Shown: positions 1 to 32,625 of the stretch, one piece after another | Layout: each line of letters opens with the position of its first letter | Numbering within the stretch: the stretch's first letter is position 1 | From: Cristatella mucedo | Lineage: Eukaryota > Bryozoa > Phylactolaemata > Cristatellidae | Length of the DNA stretch: 64,000 nt | Assembly (NCBI GenBank): GCA_009760855.2 | Contig: WPIO01000127.1 | Coordinates: forward strand, 512,501 to 576,500 | Direction: 5' to 3' | Notes under the pieces: model-generated | What the model was told of the DNA's origin: nothing | The model's input: the letters and a program-made list of their open reading frames with translations, nothing else | The model's database searches: none | Translations under genes and position numbers: made by a program

Positions 1-1765
1 GCTAGATCATCCGATGGGGTAGATCGTCCCCTCCGTTCGAGCGGCTTGACCGATTTCGTTTGATGGCGAGCCAACCTAAGCACTACCAAGAGTAACCAAG
101 AGCGTCCGAGGACGCTGATGGAGGTCGTTGCTGAACGTTTAAACAAAAAACGTGCAAACAATGGTGCTGACTTACGTCGTCCACGGCACTGCTTCTCCGG
201 TCTCTTACAGCAACAGTGAACTAATAATTCTTGGCATGTGAGCAAATGGGATGTGTTTAAAAATCTGTGAGCGATGGGTAGTGACCATGGGCAGTGGCCA
301 CACGAAATTCGTGCTTCCCTACATCAAGTCCATTTCATTAACTCGGGGGTTTTATCAATGTTCCTGTTGCTTACTACTCACCATAAGCAATGAGCTGTCG
401 CCTCGTGACATCAAGACGCATTCGGCAGCTAGGCCGCAGAGTGACTTATGCAACAAGAGAACGCTCCGAAGCCTCTGCGAAACCCAAATCAAGCGGCAGC
501 AGCAATCCCCGCGGCCGCGAAAACTCCAGCTTACCGATAGTGGTTAGCAGCCCGAGCGAGGCCATTGCTCGGAGAGCAGTAGCCGCCGCTCCCCAATAGC
601 GTCGGCGCGAGCCACTGACCGACGACAGGCCGAGCCGCACGAGGAGTCGTTAAACAAGAGTGCTGCGGCACGCGACGGCAGTGGCGACCAAAGAGGACAA
701 CGCTCGAGAACGATCGAACAATCGACGTCTGTCGTCTGAGCGTTACAAAATTAGCCCGAAACAATGGGCAGCGAACGACTAGTGCAACAAGCCGTCTCGG
801 AGCCTCGCTCTGCTATCGTAGTCCTACGGAGTAAGAGTCCTCTGGAGTCCTAGTCCTAAGGGGGGATACCGTGGCCGAACATCATAGCAGCAGCCGGGTA
901 CACTGAGATGCCTTATCTGCCCTGTCAATCGTAGAACTTCGCGCAGCCCTTAACGTTAAGCGAATGGCAGAGCTGACAGTCATGCAGCCGCCAGTATTGG
1001 CGTTCCTTAGCTTTCGGTTGTGCTATTTAACCAGAGTACAGGCTCTGAGCTGAGAGCGGGAATGAGTTATCACTCTGCATGTATATACGTTTCTGGGAAT
1101 GTTTACACCTCCGTTCTGTTAGCAAAGAATGGCAGTACGTTACGCGATGCTCTAAGGGGAATCTTCCATTTTGCTGGTCTGCACTGTTTAAACCTGTCTC
1201 GTTCGTATGGGGATATTGTTATATTGAGTATTTTGAATAGCTATATGCTATATAGCTCTTATGGCGATACTGTTATAAGGCGATATAGTGCCCATGGCGA
1301 CAAGTTTTTGATTGCAGAAACCGCATCGACGTTGATCAGCCAGAGCGTATGCTCGGTTCATTGCCGAATGTCATTTATACTGCAGCGTGCTCGTGCAAAA
1401 TTGGTAAGCACTATTGCAAAGCTAATGGCTCTCGCTTCATGGCCTTCACGCTGAAGGTTACAATCGGGTCCCGCAGCGAGCAGCAATCCCGTTTTGCCTA
1501 CCGGAAGCGGTAGTAACAGCCATTAAAACTAGCCTGTCGCTATCTGAAAGAGGCTCTGAAATGAGCCAGCCCGTAGTTTGCTAGCAATTGGCCGTAACTG
1601 AACTCTCACGATTAGGAACGAAATAAGTTCATCAGCTGTGACATAGACGTTTTAAAACGACCATTGGAATTGACTATTGTTCGCTCCTACTTTAGGAGTC
1701 TCCAAGCAGGCTGCACATCATATATGCTCATGATGTGTACTCGTGGCTCTAAGTTGGTATGGGAT
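1..1765. other. No gene recognised
   Basis: Short open frames only, none with a recognisable domain, start context or splice pattern. The only distinct feature is the CpG-rich patch near 440-770. The frame 1020-1454 (144 codons) has no family resemblance I can see. Confidence 0.5.
440..770. promoter_or_regulatory. CpG-rich patch, possible promoter
   Basis: CG dinucleotides are dense here (for example GCGGCCGCG, GTCGGCGCGAG, CTCGAGAACGATCG), unlike the CpG-poor sequence on both sides. In this window the other CpG-rich noncoding stretches are at or near gene 5' ends, so this may belong to a gene not otherwise visible. No TATA box or splice donor was convincing. Confidence 0.25.
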
Positions 1766-1885
1766 AGAAAGTTGTTACGCTGACCCACAAGGCCTGTCAC
1801 GGCTTTGCTCCTCCATACCTAGCTGGACTGCTGAACCAATTGCAGCCTCCTCATGCCCTCAGGTGCTGTATGGACAGTAAATACT
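1766..1885 (+). mobile_element. L2-B LINE fragment (ORF C-terminal part)
   Basis: Translates to pieces of the motif LTHKA.HG.AP.YLA.LL followed by a Leu-Arg/Asp-Asn-Lys-like region, the C-terminal domain seen in the other L2-B copies (56052-56530, 10400-11000). Degenerate, with no tail. Confidence 0.65.
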
Positions 1886-3310
1886 TTTGAATTATTCAAT
1901 CTTTGGATAATTTGCTGAGGATCTTTAGTGGGCATTTGCTACTTCTTTCATTTCGTGCGACCACACTGGTGAGCATCGTACCACAAGCATGCCGTTTGAT
2001 TTGGATAGGTGCAAGATATGGGCTCTTCATGGAGTCGAGACGCTTTAAAAACCCTGAGGAACCCGCTGAAAAGGGAAGAAGCAGGCGAGAGATACGTTGA
2101 AGCATGGACTGGACATTTGTATCCTGGGCCCATCCAATGCTGTGACTTGATTCAAAGATAAGAACACTTCGCCGTCGAAATTGGCCAGCTTTTAGCTCGG
2201 CTGCTAGCTGCCGGTCTTCGAATGATGATTGGTCCGGCTAGAGCGAGATCGAGGCGACTTCGAGGCTCTTCCCTCTACTTCCTAACTTAAGTACGTATAC
2301 ATTCTCTTGGGATCGGGGATGCTCTGTTCAAACAGGTCGCGTTCATTTTCTTTATCTCAGTCATCGGCTGGTTTTTTCTGAATGGGGCATGGCTATTGTT
2401 TTATATGCATAGAATCTGTATAATGCAGTCGTATAATACAGGGTATAATATTCCCCTAAAATCGACTGTGCATGTGTAATATAAATTTTCAGATAGCTTA
2501 TACTCCTAAACTATAGGGCTCAGTCACGTGTGGGCTAACTGGCTATGCCGATGACCCTCTCTCCAGACGTCCGGGTGCTGCAGTAGTGCCAGGGCGTCTA
2601 GCTCAAATAACCTAATGAGGCATATCGAGAGAAATGAGTGGTACAGAGAACAATAATTTTACACGGATCTATATGATAGCATTGAGTAAATGTATTAATA
2701 CATGTATATACTGTATACTGCATGACCGTATCAGAAAAATCTTATTACGCAGGATAATAGGCATCAGGGTAGATATCCCTAAGTACGTGCAGTATGATTG
2801 CCAAAGCTGGCTAAAAGGGGTAGCCCGACGCGAAAGAAGGGGCCTCAGGTGGGCAGCGTTAGTCTTTGCCAATTGATTCAACCAATTTCAATAATTTAAA
2901 AATCAAAAAAGCTTGCTGCCCCACCGATACCAGTGTGAATCTATCAGTGCCGACGAAAGATTTGTCGAGCCCAATAACTAACCTGCGGCTTAACCGAGTT
3001 GTTCGGATATGAACTGCTCAGCTTCCGGGACCTCCCATGCTTTGGAGACCAAATATGAGAAAGATACTCGCATCGGACCAACACATTACAGACGCCTTTA
3101 TTCCCCAGACAAAATGCAAATCCGCTTAGTGACCTGTCCGTCCTTACCCTCGCATTAACCTCGTTGCTCCAACACAATTGCTCTTCAGACGAGTTAAACT
3201 TGGTATGTGAATATTTAATTTTAGTTGGTTAATCGTCATTAAACTTGAGAAGTTTGCTGCAATCCATGTGCGGATGTAGGCAATGCAAGCAGAGAGGGAG
3301 TTGAAAGAGT
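1886..3310. other. No gene recognised
   Basis: Moderately AT-rich sequence without supported coding frames or clear repeats from the families seen elsewhere in the window. Confidence 0.45.
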
Positions 3311-3317
3311 TTGACTA

Positions 3318-3385
3318 GCTGAAGGGCTGGAAGGGATCAAAGCGTAGTAGATGCAGCTGTGTGTCGTCGGCATAGAAGCGAGAAT
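3318..3385 (-). mobile_element. L2 reverse transcriptase scrap (YADD motif)
   Basis: On the minus strand it reads FYADDTQLHLLRFDPFQPFS, matching FYADDTQLYL.FDPSQPS of the intact copy at 55431-55490. Only this short piece is recognisable; the stretch up to 4160 is unexplained. Confidence 0.7.
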
Positions 3386-4160
3386 CTAGCAAGAGGGCGA
3401 TCGGCTGGATGTCTTGACGCGAACTAAGGATGCGTTTGCCTCCCCACAAAGCACTTGCATCTCGAATGGTCGCGGTCCAGCGTTCCTGAACCACATGGCT
3501 GGTCACCGACGAGCAGCAGAGCAACTGAAATGAATGCACCCTGTAAGGGATTGCCATGCCACGCCCACGACAATATCGAGGATGTGGTGGCCAAGGCCCT
3601 GCAGCGGGCCAAGGTAGATAACCAGTTGCCGTCTACCAGCTGAGGCATGTCGCTGCGATGCAGGCTCAGCTGAACCAGCATTCGCGGCTGGCTAGGCTTT
3701 CGTGTCAAGCAGCACCACTCAGTGAAGTTTGAAGAAACGGTGGGCAGACAACAGCAGGCATGCACCTTAGCTCGGGCTCTGACAGACGTGTATTCGGCAG
3801 ACGCTGCGAAAAAAGCATGCAGCTGCTCTCTCCCGCGTCCCCGTCGTAACTCGCCCTTACAAGTACCCTTACCCAGGCGTTCCTGCCGAGGGCATGCAAC
3901 GCGGCATCAAGGGTGAGTACGCCTGAAAGCGGCTGAGCACCGACACACTATTAGACCATACTCGGGACAGAGGAACTCACCCAAGACGGAAGCTGCCTCC
4001 TCAGCTGCTAAAACGAGCTGTTGTAGTCCACTAGAAGACATGAGAAAATAGTCTCCCATTAGGAAGCCCGAGTATCGTGAGCCAGAACCGATCGTAGGAC
4101 GGACTCCTTGGCTACATCGATAAGGATGGATGGTGGTTGGATTGTACTGAATCACATTGC
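3386..4160. other. Unexplained stretch with several open frames
   Basis: More GC-rich than its surroundings, with medium frames on both strands. A minus-strand segment near 4050-3940 reads SSGLQQLVLAAEEAASVLG, faintly like the region after the catalytic motif of LINE reverse transcriptases. The support is too weak to name it. Confidence 0.3.
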
Positions 4161-4763
4161 CTGACGCTGCCTATGACAAGTACAGTATTAGGTCTTGATC
4201 ACTGACATGCTATAGTCAGGCCCTGTCTTCATATGCTGGCTAGGTCGTAAGTTGTACATAATTCTGGCTGCATAGAGTGAACCGCTCGTAAGATTTTGTT
4301 GTTGCAGCTATTTCATAAGCAATCTTCAGCTCGAAGTCGATGACCAAACACACAGTTCATAGTCTCGGGCGACTGCGTGGACGGCTTTAAGCTGTGGACC
4401 GTGGACAGTAAATATTGGCTGCACAATTCTTCGAGAGTTCCTCGAGCTGCCAACTCGGCCAGCTCCTCTCCGTTAGCTTCTTTTACAAATACACGGGCGT
4501 AACAACTTTCTCCACTTTCCAGCGCGGCTTGATTAATTTTTCACTGCACCAATGATACTCTGTTTCCATCGAACACGCTTCAAGTGAGTTGCAGGAACCT
4601 GTCACTAAATTACAGTCACCCTGCCATCGGAGTTTTCAAAGGCTGCATTCGGAGACGATCATTAAATGTTCCGTGCTGACCAGAAAACGCAACGTTAAGT
4701 ATGCATCGAGCGCACTGCATACCCAACCAGAGACTGAGCATCTTTATTCCTACTTTTGTACTT

Positions 4764-4912
4764 TGTATCTCCCTCTGTAACTCCACAAAGCCACAAAGAC
4801 TACGTGGGTGTTACGCGGGAGAGTTTTAGATAGCGCACTCACAGCCTTAGCGGCATCCGGCAAGCAGTCGGTAGCGCACTGACTTCATCTCACGCAACAA
4901 AGCGAAAGCAGG
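4764..4912 (-). mobile_element. L2-B LINE 3' end
   Basis: Reverse complement of the L2-B terminal region. It holds the 3' hairpin pair GTAAC/GTTAC with CCACA/TGTGG-like arms and the GCGCTA..AAAACTCTCC stretch, close to the copies at 62705-62840 and 38586-38720. Confidence 0.8.
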
Positions 4913-6140
4913 AAATAGATCAGAGTCAGAGAGCTGCACGTTAGCCAGGGGCTAGACATAACAGATAGCTTGCTGGGCCCATAGAGCTCGGCTTTGCCTC
5001 GGCCTGGCTAACGAAGGCTCGTGGCTTCTATTTCACAGCGTGCCGCCTACAGGTGCAGGCAGCGAGCCTGCACAGCCTGCGCTGCCTGCAGCTGCTTGCA
5101 AGATCGAGTCGCTCAGGAATGGCCGGAATGGCTGCTGCCATGGCAAGCTCTGCGACATAGGTCATTTCACAATGCCACTAAGGCTAGCCGAAACCTTTTG
5201 GTGAGTGTCCCATTCCACCCTCTGGGTCTTAACTCCGATGAAAGGCTCATCACGGATGCTTCTGGTGGCTGCACACGATGAACAGCCTCTTAGATCACAT
5301 CTCTGATAAATGACCGAGCAGGGCCTCTTTGTTGGTATTCCCTCTGTGGAACTATACATGTCGTCGCGGTGGAGTGGCTGTGCCTTTTTTATTTTAGATT
5401 TTGACTTCCGGCTTCCCGGAAATGCTAGCAACAGTGTCCTTGTGCGTAAGCAACATCGAAATACGGGTTCCGAATAGCACCACTGTCCTTAGTTAGGCAC
5501 CATCAGCTAAGCAATGACAAGATGATGAGACAACTCAGTGTCGCTGTGGTCATTTGAAAGCTGCAAAGGCTAAAGTAAGGCTTCGTGCGAAGCAAACAGC
5601 ACTCTCAGAGAGCTGCATTCACACAGGTCTTTTTCCAAAGTGCCACATTGGCTGGAGTGCAAACTCGGCCTGTCCCTACTGATCTCTATGATTCTCGAGC
5701 CCACTATGTGAACCAACGACGAGCCAATGCCCACAGTGGTACCATTTAATATGCATCTTGTTGAATCGTGCATGACTAGGCGTTATCTGATCGGAGGTTA
5801 ACACAACAGGAATAGGGTAAGCATTGTTCTAATCGAACAATAGAGTAATTATGTTGAGCCTCCAGGGGGGCGTTTGTCTGCTCATTCTACAAGCCTCTGA
5901 CGAGCCATGCAAGTGCTCATTCCAGCAGCCTCTACTCGTTCGGGTGCCTCTTGAGTGATGGTGCCACGACCATCCTTGACTTCGACGATTGTATGAAGTT
6001 CAGTATGACATATGCACTAGCTCTGGAAACTAGTCTCTAATTGGCTGATTAAAAACAGGGAACCACATGCATGGCCACTGCAGGAGTAGTGGGTTTGCCA
6101 GCCAGCTGATTAGAAGCCGATTGCTAACCAGCTAGCGACT
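4913..6140. other. No gene recognised
   Basis: Includes a Cys/Ala/Gln-rich open frame (5021-5281) that looks compositional rather than coding. No repeat family identified. Confidence 0.4.
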
Positions 6141-6142
6141 AA

Positions 6143-6345
6143 GCACATGCTGCCACTAACCAAATTTACATGCTGACCCTGTGTATGTCACCCCTAACCA
6201 TGTTAATCATTTTTTTGTTTATCACCCATGATTTTACTCACGATTCAATTGCATTTCATTTTGCAGCAAATGTAAAGCACCTAGAGAGAGATTAAGTTCT
6301 CTGAGGGTGCTTTATCAAGTGCATTATTATGATTATTATTATTAA
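6143..6345 (+). mobile_element. L2-A LINE 3' end
   Basis: Matches 56888-57090 at the end of the large L2-A element over the 3'UTR, through CAGCAAATGTAAAG, the GCRCC...GGTGC hairpin and an (ATT)n-like tail. 5' truncated. Confidence 0.85.
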
Positions 6346-7385
6346 GCATCGGCAGTCGATTGTGCTGCAAGTCCGTTTGTGCTGCATGGTGACTCGAAAA
6401 CTGTAAGTTGGTCCATATATCTGTAAGTTCTGTAAGTCATATACAGCTCTTTCTGAGACTTGGACTAGCCATTGACCTAATCTTAGCACAAATGACACAA
6501 AGCAGCACCTATGCTTTGATCCCTGCCAGCCTTTCAGCACGACGAACTCTGTCAAGTTCTGTGCTGCATGTATTTCTGACATTCGCATGTGTTACAAATG
6601 GCGAGTAGTGGCTTCCACGTCCTGACAGAACTAGGACCGCCAATGCAGCTCTGGTAACAGGGCTAGTCCAAGCCAACTTGGGACAAATACCTGCAAAGCC
6701 CTGAGCCATAGAATTGCAAAGCCGTGCAATTATGAAATATAAGTTGGCCGCTGACTTCCAACTGAGAAAAGCTCACAAAATAGCCACGATAAGCCGAGGC
6801 TTATGAGCAGAGCGATATAAAGGATTGTGTATACAATATGATTTACGTAAGATTGACAAACTGAAAAATATATAAAGGAGTGAGACTAAAGGAAGTCTGG
6901 CCTGTCTAACCGTGAATCTTTCGAAACACCTGAAGGTACTGCATTAGTCACCTCACATCCTTCAAACGAATGATGCATCTACTAGCCATAGTCTTTTAGT
7001 AGCATGCGGTCGCTGGAAAAGCATTCCAAAACCCTGATTTAGATAAAAAACCGGTCGATGCTAACTGCAACAGACAGCCACTAGTTATCGCTTAAAGTCA
7101 ATGAATGTAACGATCATTTACTGCACTTATGCTGATAAGTTCAAGTTATGCGACTCTTTTCGCTTAAATATCACACTCACCTGCACACGATGATTTAAAA
7201 TGTTCATGGAAGGTGCTATCTTCTGAGTGATAACTACAACCATATATAGGTGCTGTCTAAGAGCTAAGAAATCAAAACGTTGCTCAGCCGACGTCTAATG
7301 CCAACGGTTCAAGTCTCGATAGACTTCCCACGCTTCCACTGATCTGACTCAGCTGCAATGAAAGTGGATCCTAAGCTCAACGCCA

Positions 7386-7514
7386 AGCTGGTTTGGTCCA
7401 GCGGTTAAGTCGCCCCGACCAAGGTCTGGCCGAGGTCGTGGGCTCGAGCCCCGAGGCATTTGTGAAATGCCTGAATAGAGATTAAGTTCTCTTGGGGCGC
7501 AATACAAATGATGT
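7386..7514 (+). mobile_element. SINE-A copy
   Basis: The tRNA-like head has an A-box-like TGGTCCAGCGG and a B-box-like GGCTCGAGCCC. The tail carries the hairpin GCCTG..TAGAGATTAAGTTCTCT..GGGGCGC shared with L2-A. An AT repeat follows directly. It lies in the 3' flank of the minus-strand transporter. Confidence 0.85.
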
Positions 7515-7938
7515 ATATATTATATATATATAGTTATTTATTTATATTTATATAAACACAAACATGATGCTGAACAAAGAGTACTGAGTAGGCTTACAGC
7601 CACCACATTTGATATGCCAAAAGGAAGGACCTTCACGTTAAATTGAATTACATCACAGCTGAGCCTGAGCCGGCGCCCTATCCTGGTTTACGCGGTATAG
7701 CTCACCGTCGCATACAAGGCTGCACATTCGATCAAGTGGCAGAGATCAAGGCCGTGTTAGAGTGCATGTAAATCGGCACTTCACTGCAGACAACAGCTCA
7801 GCCAGGTACCTGCTATTTCTAACTCTGGCCAAACAGCACGGCACGGTCGGCTCCTGATATCGTCGGCCGTGACAGTACTGCAATACTTCTCGTGATCCTC
7901 CCCGTGATCCAAACGAGAAGGAAGTGTATGATTTGCAC

Positions 7939-28511
<20,573 letters not shown>

Positions 28512-28916
28512 CCCAGGGTTGGCACGTCGGCTGCAGGTCGCACATCCAGACCAGCAGCAGGTCTGGCAGAGCAGCATCGCAGCTGCAGCAGCAGCCGTTG
28601 CTGCTGCTGCAGCTGAATCGGCACCGCCGGCCGTCGCCTGCGGCGGAACAATCGGCAGGCGATATGCAAATGCAGGAACGGAGTCGGTGACCGAGCGAAA
28701 GACTTCGAAGTGGGAGGAGGCTTCCGGTCCGGGCCTGGGGAGCCGAAGGTACGAGAGCTACGAGCGACGTCGCATGGGGGGCTTACCTCGGCGGCGGCGG
28801 CGGCGGCGAGAGCGCTAGGAAAGCTGAGCGCTCGCGCGCGCGCGCGACGCGTTCGGCACGTGCCGCTCGGACGATTTCCTCCGGAATTCTCAGTAGCTCC
28901 GCTATAATGGCAGTCG

Positions 28917-28940
28917 ATCGCTGCCTCTCTCGCTCTCTCT

Positions 28941-29023
<83 letters not shown>

Positions 29024-29056
29024 TCTCTCTCTCTCCCTCTCCCTCTCTCTCAGCCG
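28917..29056. repeat. (CT)n microsatellite in CpG-rich region
   Basis: About 120 bp of CTCTCT with a few CCCTC steps. Pyrimidine-pure on the plus strand, GAGA-type on the minus strand. About 410 bp upstream of the exon 1 start. Confidence 0.95.
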
Positions 29057-29761
29057 CGAGCGCCTCGTGGCGGCTGGCGGTTCGCGGGCTCAAGCAAGCC
29101 GCGACGTATTCAGCCAGAAAACCAGCCCTGCAAGCCACCTGGCGGTGGCTCCTCCAACAGCGCACGCGAGCGCCACGCTCACCTCGCTCACCGCTCCACG
29201 CGCACGCTCCACGCGCGACTGGCTCGCTTGCAGCTGCTGGCCGAGGACAGTCGTCTACGGCTCGGATGGACAGGGGGGAGATCGCGCGGCCGCGCGCGCT
29301 AGCTAGACCGGAACTCGGAAGCACGCGACGACCCCGTGACCCGGTCGAGCCGATAAGATGTCACGTGCCTGCGGCAAGCCTGCGAATCCCGCCCACCCAC
29401 CCCCCGTCCGTCCTTGGCCAGTCATCTCTGTCACTATTAATGCGATGTCCGACGTACGTACTTCCGCTCCTGATGCTTACGCTCTCACCACTCCTATCGC
29501 GTCTCACCAGACCGCGATCCGCGGCGCCAGACAAATCGGAAACCGAGCGCAAGACTAGCCGGAAAATTGATGCAGCGCGGCGGCGCGTCGCGCAAGCGCG
29601 GCACCACGTGACGCCCGCACTACCCGCTGAGCTAGGCCGCTGGTGCAGCGCTCGTAGCGACGCTAGTACCAGCAGCAGCAGCAGCAGCAGCAGCAGACAC
29701 GTCACAAACGCCGGCGGCGCTCTGAGCGTCGGATTGCGGCCGGCGACCGCTGGGTGGTTGG

Positions 29762-30184
29762 GTGGGTGGGGGTGGCACTGATGGGCGCCGCAACCGGCAG
29801 CAGCGGAGCCCAGCAGCGGAAAATGGAATTTTCCGTTTGGTATTTAACACGGAAAATGGAAATCACGTTCCTCAAAATGTTCTCGGCCGGCTTGTCTCCA
29901 GCTGTACCATCTGCGCGCGCGGTCACCGCTCGATCGATTGCTGCTCTCTATCTAAGCAGCTTATCTCTCCGAAGAGGCTTGCTCAGCGTCACGGCGTAGG
30001 CTATCGTCTCTTTAGCGCCGAAAATTCCACTGAGTCAAGAGTACGTATCAAGAATTGCAGCTTTCTCGCCCGTAGCAGCTCTTCCGCAGAGCTCAAGACA
30101 GAGCGTCTCAGGTCGGGATTTGCCGGCATCTCTCCACCAGCAGAATCTCCTCTCCCTCGCAAACGTCGTAAGTCAGCTTCGTAG
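29762..30184 (+). pseudogene. Open frame with a retroelement Gag-like zinc knuckle relic (tentative)
   Basis: A 140-codon frame contains CTICARGHRSIDC, spacing CX2CX3HX4C as in BEL/Pao-type Gag knuckles. It is followed by ISPKRLAQRHGVGYRLFSAE and RIKNC, resembling the next knuckle region with its cysteines lost, and ends in a basic PRKRRK. No other retroelement domain is beside it. It could equally be a chance frame in a GC-rich promoter region or a 5' exon. Confidence 0.25.
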
Positions 30185-30405
30185 AGGCCTCATTAATCCA
30201 CAAGCCTGCCATTGAGTGCATTAAACAGCTACGCCGACGATCCATCGGCAAGCTTCAGGCAAGTCCAACCTCAAAGCAACCACGCCTGCCACAAAGCTCA
30301 TCGATGGACTAATGAATGTGAGAGTGGCCCGCGTCGAAACATAACCACCTACAACATGTACACCGACGAAACCAAGCCCAACTTGTCAATAAAAACAAGT
30401 ACTCA

Positions 30406-30571
30406 CTGATTTAGCAGCCTCTTTTGTATAGCAACAGAAGAGCCTTTACGGCTATCACCACCTCTTTCAGTGGCAATAAAGGATCGCCCGCTGCATGATT
30501 CGAACCCGCGACAACGGGACTGAGGTCGTGAAAAGCCAACAGCCTTACCTAATGTGCCATCACGGCTCACC
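30406..30571 (-). mobile_element. SINE-B copy
   Basis: The reverse strand shows the head GTGAGCCGTGATGGC, B-box-like GGTTCGAATC, body GCGATCCTTTATTGCCACTG and end TTGCTATACAAAAGAGGCTG. Nearly complete. Confidence 0.88.
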
Positions 30572-30589
30572 TATCAAGAACTCAGCACT

Positions 30590-31680
30590 ACCTTCAGCGA
30601 TTGATAAGAAGAACGCAAGAACGTTGACTCCTTCCGTTGACTAAACATTGACAAAAAACGAAGTATTCTAGCCTTGATTCCCCAAAAATAAGACCGGGCT
30701 GTTATCCCTAATGGTGCACTGAGGCTTATTTTCGGGTGACGCTTTATATTTTTCACGTACAGAAATCTATTTTCAATAAAAGTACAAAACTGAACACTTA
30801 TTATTGTATTGATGTACAATAGTTTCCATGTATTCATCTACAAAAGTCTACATTGACCCAAAAAAAAGGTAATTTCATCTTCTAGAGCATCCTCATAAAT
30901 CTCCTAACTCCAGCAGGAACTGACGGCGAATCCATTTCCTGTAGAATTATCGGTCCCAGTCTCTCACGTTCAGCAGCGCTCGGCGAGCTGAGATGTGCCC
31001 CGATTGAGAGTCCCAGTACGGCGTCACTCTGGCGTTTTGATTGGTACTCGCGGGACAACTGTGGCCACTTGCGAGACCGCATTGAGCCGAGAACTTTCCT
31101 TCCGCTTCCGGTAATCTAGTATGTACCGTTGTTTCCCCACGTCCCCCAATAGGCTAGTGTACCTAGGGTCTTTACAGTAGAATTGCCAAGGTCCCTGTTA
31201 TCTCCGAGCATGCGATATTGTTGCAATGAGGTTTAATCGAACTGCCGGGCCGGCATGATCGAGCCGTGTTACAACGATGTGGCAAGCAGTGCGGCGGCGT
31301 GACTAGGACAAGGGGTGCGGCGTAAATAGGACATTGGAAGTAAGATGCCTACTCGTAGTCTCGATTTCGGTTTGGTGACCATGACGTGACTAGCAGATCT
31401 GGTTGGGTGCAAAAGAGTTATACGTAAATACGCACTACTTGTCCACTTGGCCTGCTCGTAGTGCATTGGCAGTTCAGCTGTCAGAGATTGTATCCCCCCC
31501 CCGAGTTCTTCACCCTCGTCACGACCTCTCGCAGGCTAGGCCTCAACAAGTTTCCACACGGATTTTTTTCTATTCTATCATCATTTTAGCAGCAATTCAT
31601 TTCCGTGCACAAATGGTCCTTGAATTAATTTTTTAATGTAATATCAAGTACTTGAAGATTGGTAGTCAATCATGCCGGAA
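30590..31680. other. No gene recognised
   Basis: Unique-looking sequence with short frames only. Confidence 0.45.
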
Positions 31681-31694
31681 TCATAATGCTTCCT

Positions 31695-31770
31695 TTACTG
31701 CATATGTAAAGTGCCCGAAAAGAGATTCTGTTCTCGTAGTGTGCTATGAAAATGTATTATTGTTATTACA
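31695..31770 (+). mobile_element. L2-A-like 3' end, diverged
   Basis: ATATGTAAAGTGCCCGAAAA, GAGATTCTGTTCTCG and GTGTGCTATGAAAATGTATT followed by TATTGTTATTA fit the hairpin and tail pattern. Confidence 0.6.
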
Positions 31771-31779
31771 TTTAGTCCA

Positions 31780-32410
31780 TTCTTCATTCCGAAGGGAAGT
31801 TGTTCATGTATATGGCAAGGTGAGTGCTGGCTGAATCACAGATTAGCAGACCCCTTTCGCGACCTAAAAACACAAGTGACATAATTAAATCGACAAGCTT
31901 TCTTTGAAATGATCGTGTGAACTGCGAGCTTTTGGTTGTAAGAAACACGTTCAAACTTATTTTCTTGTCCTCGGTGAACTTTAGTGAGAGGCTTTCCCTC
32001 CCGACAAACTATAGCACAAAGACAGGTAGCACGTGCACACTCGTAACTAGTGGAGGCAATGTCGATTAAAGAGGTACCCCTCTGATCAATTTCCGCTAAA
32101 TATCCTTGGCCAAAGCAAAGGAATGGAATGCAGCTACACGTTTAATAAGTTGAGTCTCGTCTCTCGTTGTCGTTGATCCTCTGAGAGACAGTCCATGTCG
32201 CTGAAGAAGTAGCCGGTGCATTGCTCGCGATTTGAATTCTTCCATTGAGATATCTCCGACCGCGGTGAAATTTCAAGGACCAGTGCTTTTACGTCAACCT
32301 ATGCACAGTCACAGCCTTCGCTTTTCAGTCGGCAATTCATTAACAGATGATGTCTCCAAACATAGGAAATAGCGATCCAAACTTAACGTGATCTATTTGG
32401 AAAGCGCCAT
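31780..32410. other. No gene recognised
   Basis: No supported frame, repeat or RNA gene. Confidence 0.45.
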
Positions 32411-32417
32411 AACATAG

Positions 32418-32455
32418 TCTCTCTCTCTCTCTCCCTCTCTCTCTCCCTCTCTCTC

Positions 32456-32486
<31 letters not shown>

Positions 32487-32500
32487 CCCTCTCTATCCAG
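32418..32500. repeat. (CT)n microsatellite
   Basis: CTCTCT with CCCTC steps, bordering a degraded SINE-A. Confidence 0.93.
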
Positions 32501-32504
32501 ACTC

Positions 32505-32625
32505 TTCACGTGTGCCTCAGAGTTCCAGCCCGCAACTTCGCTCGTCAAAGACGACCACCTTGACCTTGGTCATCCAAGGTGAGCACCGTAACACCTGGAC
32601 AAAACCAGAGCGGAACTTGCACTTC
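32505..32625 (-). mobile_element. SINE-A head, degraded
   Basis: On the reverse strand TGGTTTTGTCCAGGTGTTAC, GTGCTCACC and GACCAAGGTCAAGG match the SINE-A head; the 3' hairpin is missing. Confidence 0.5.

Noticed and set aside
1020-1454. 144-codon open frame
   Set aside because: No domain, no coding-like composition, no splice sites or paralog support.
3940-4120. Possible second LINE reverse transcriptase relic
   Set aside because: Only about 20 residues resemble the post-catalytic region, with no YADD or other motif in register.
7400-7460. tRNA-like sequences with A and B boxes inside SINE-A and SINE-B copies
   Set aside because: They recur in many copies with SINE bodies and LINE-like tails, and do not form a complete cloverleaf with a matching acceptor stem, so they are SINE heads, not tRNA genes.
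28917-29324. Long Ser/Leu or Arg/Glu open frames over (CT)n and (GA)n runs here and at 47770-48215, 52740-52900 and 53950-54240
   Set aside because: Dinucleotide repeats have no stops in these frames; the predicted proteins are repeat artefacts.
29817-29835. 8-bp inverted repeat around GGA (CGGAAAAT/ATTTTCCG)
   Set aside because: Short enough to occur by chance; noted only because a second GGAAAATGG lies 30 bp downstream.
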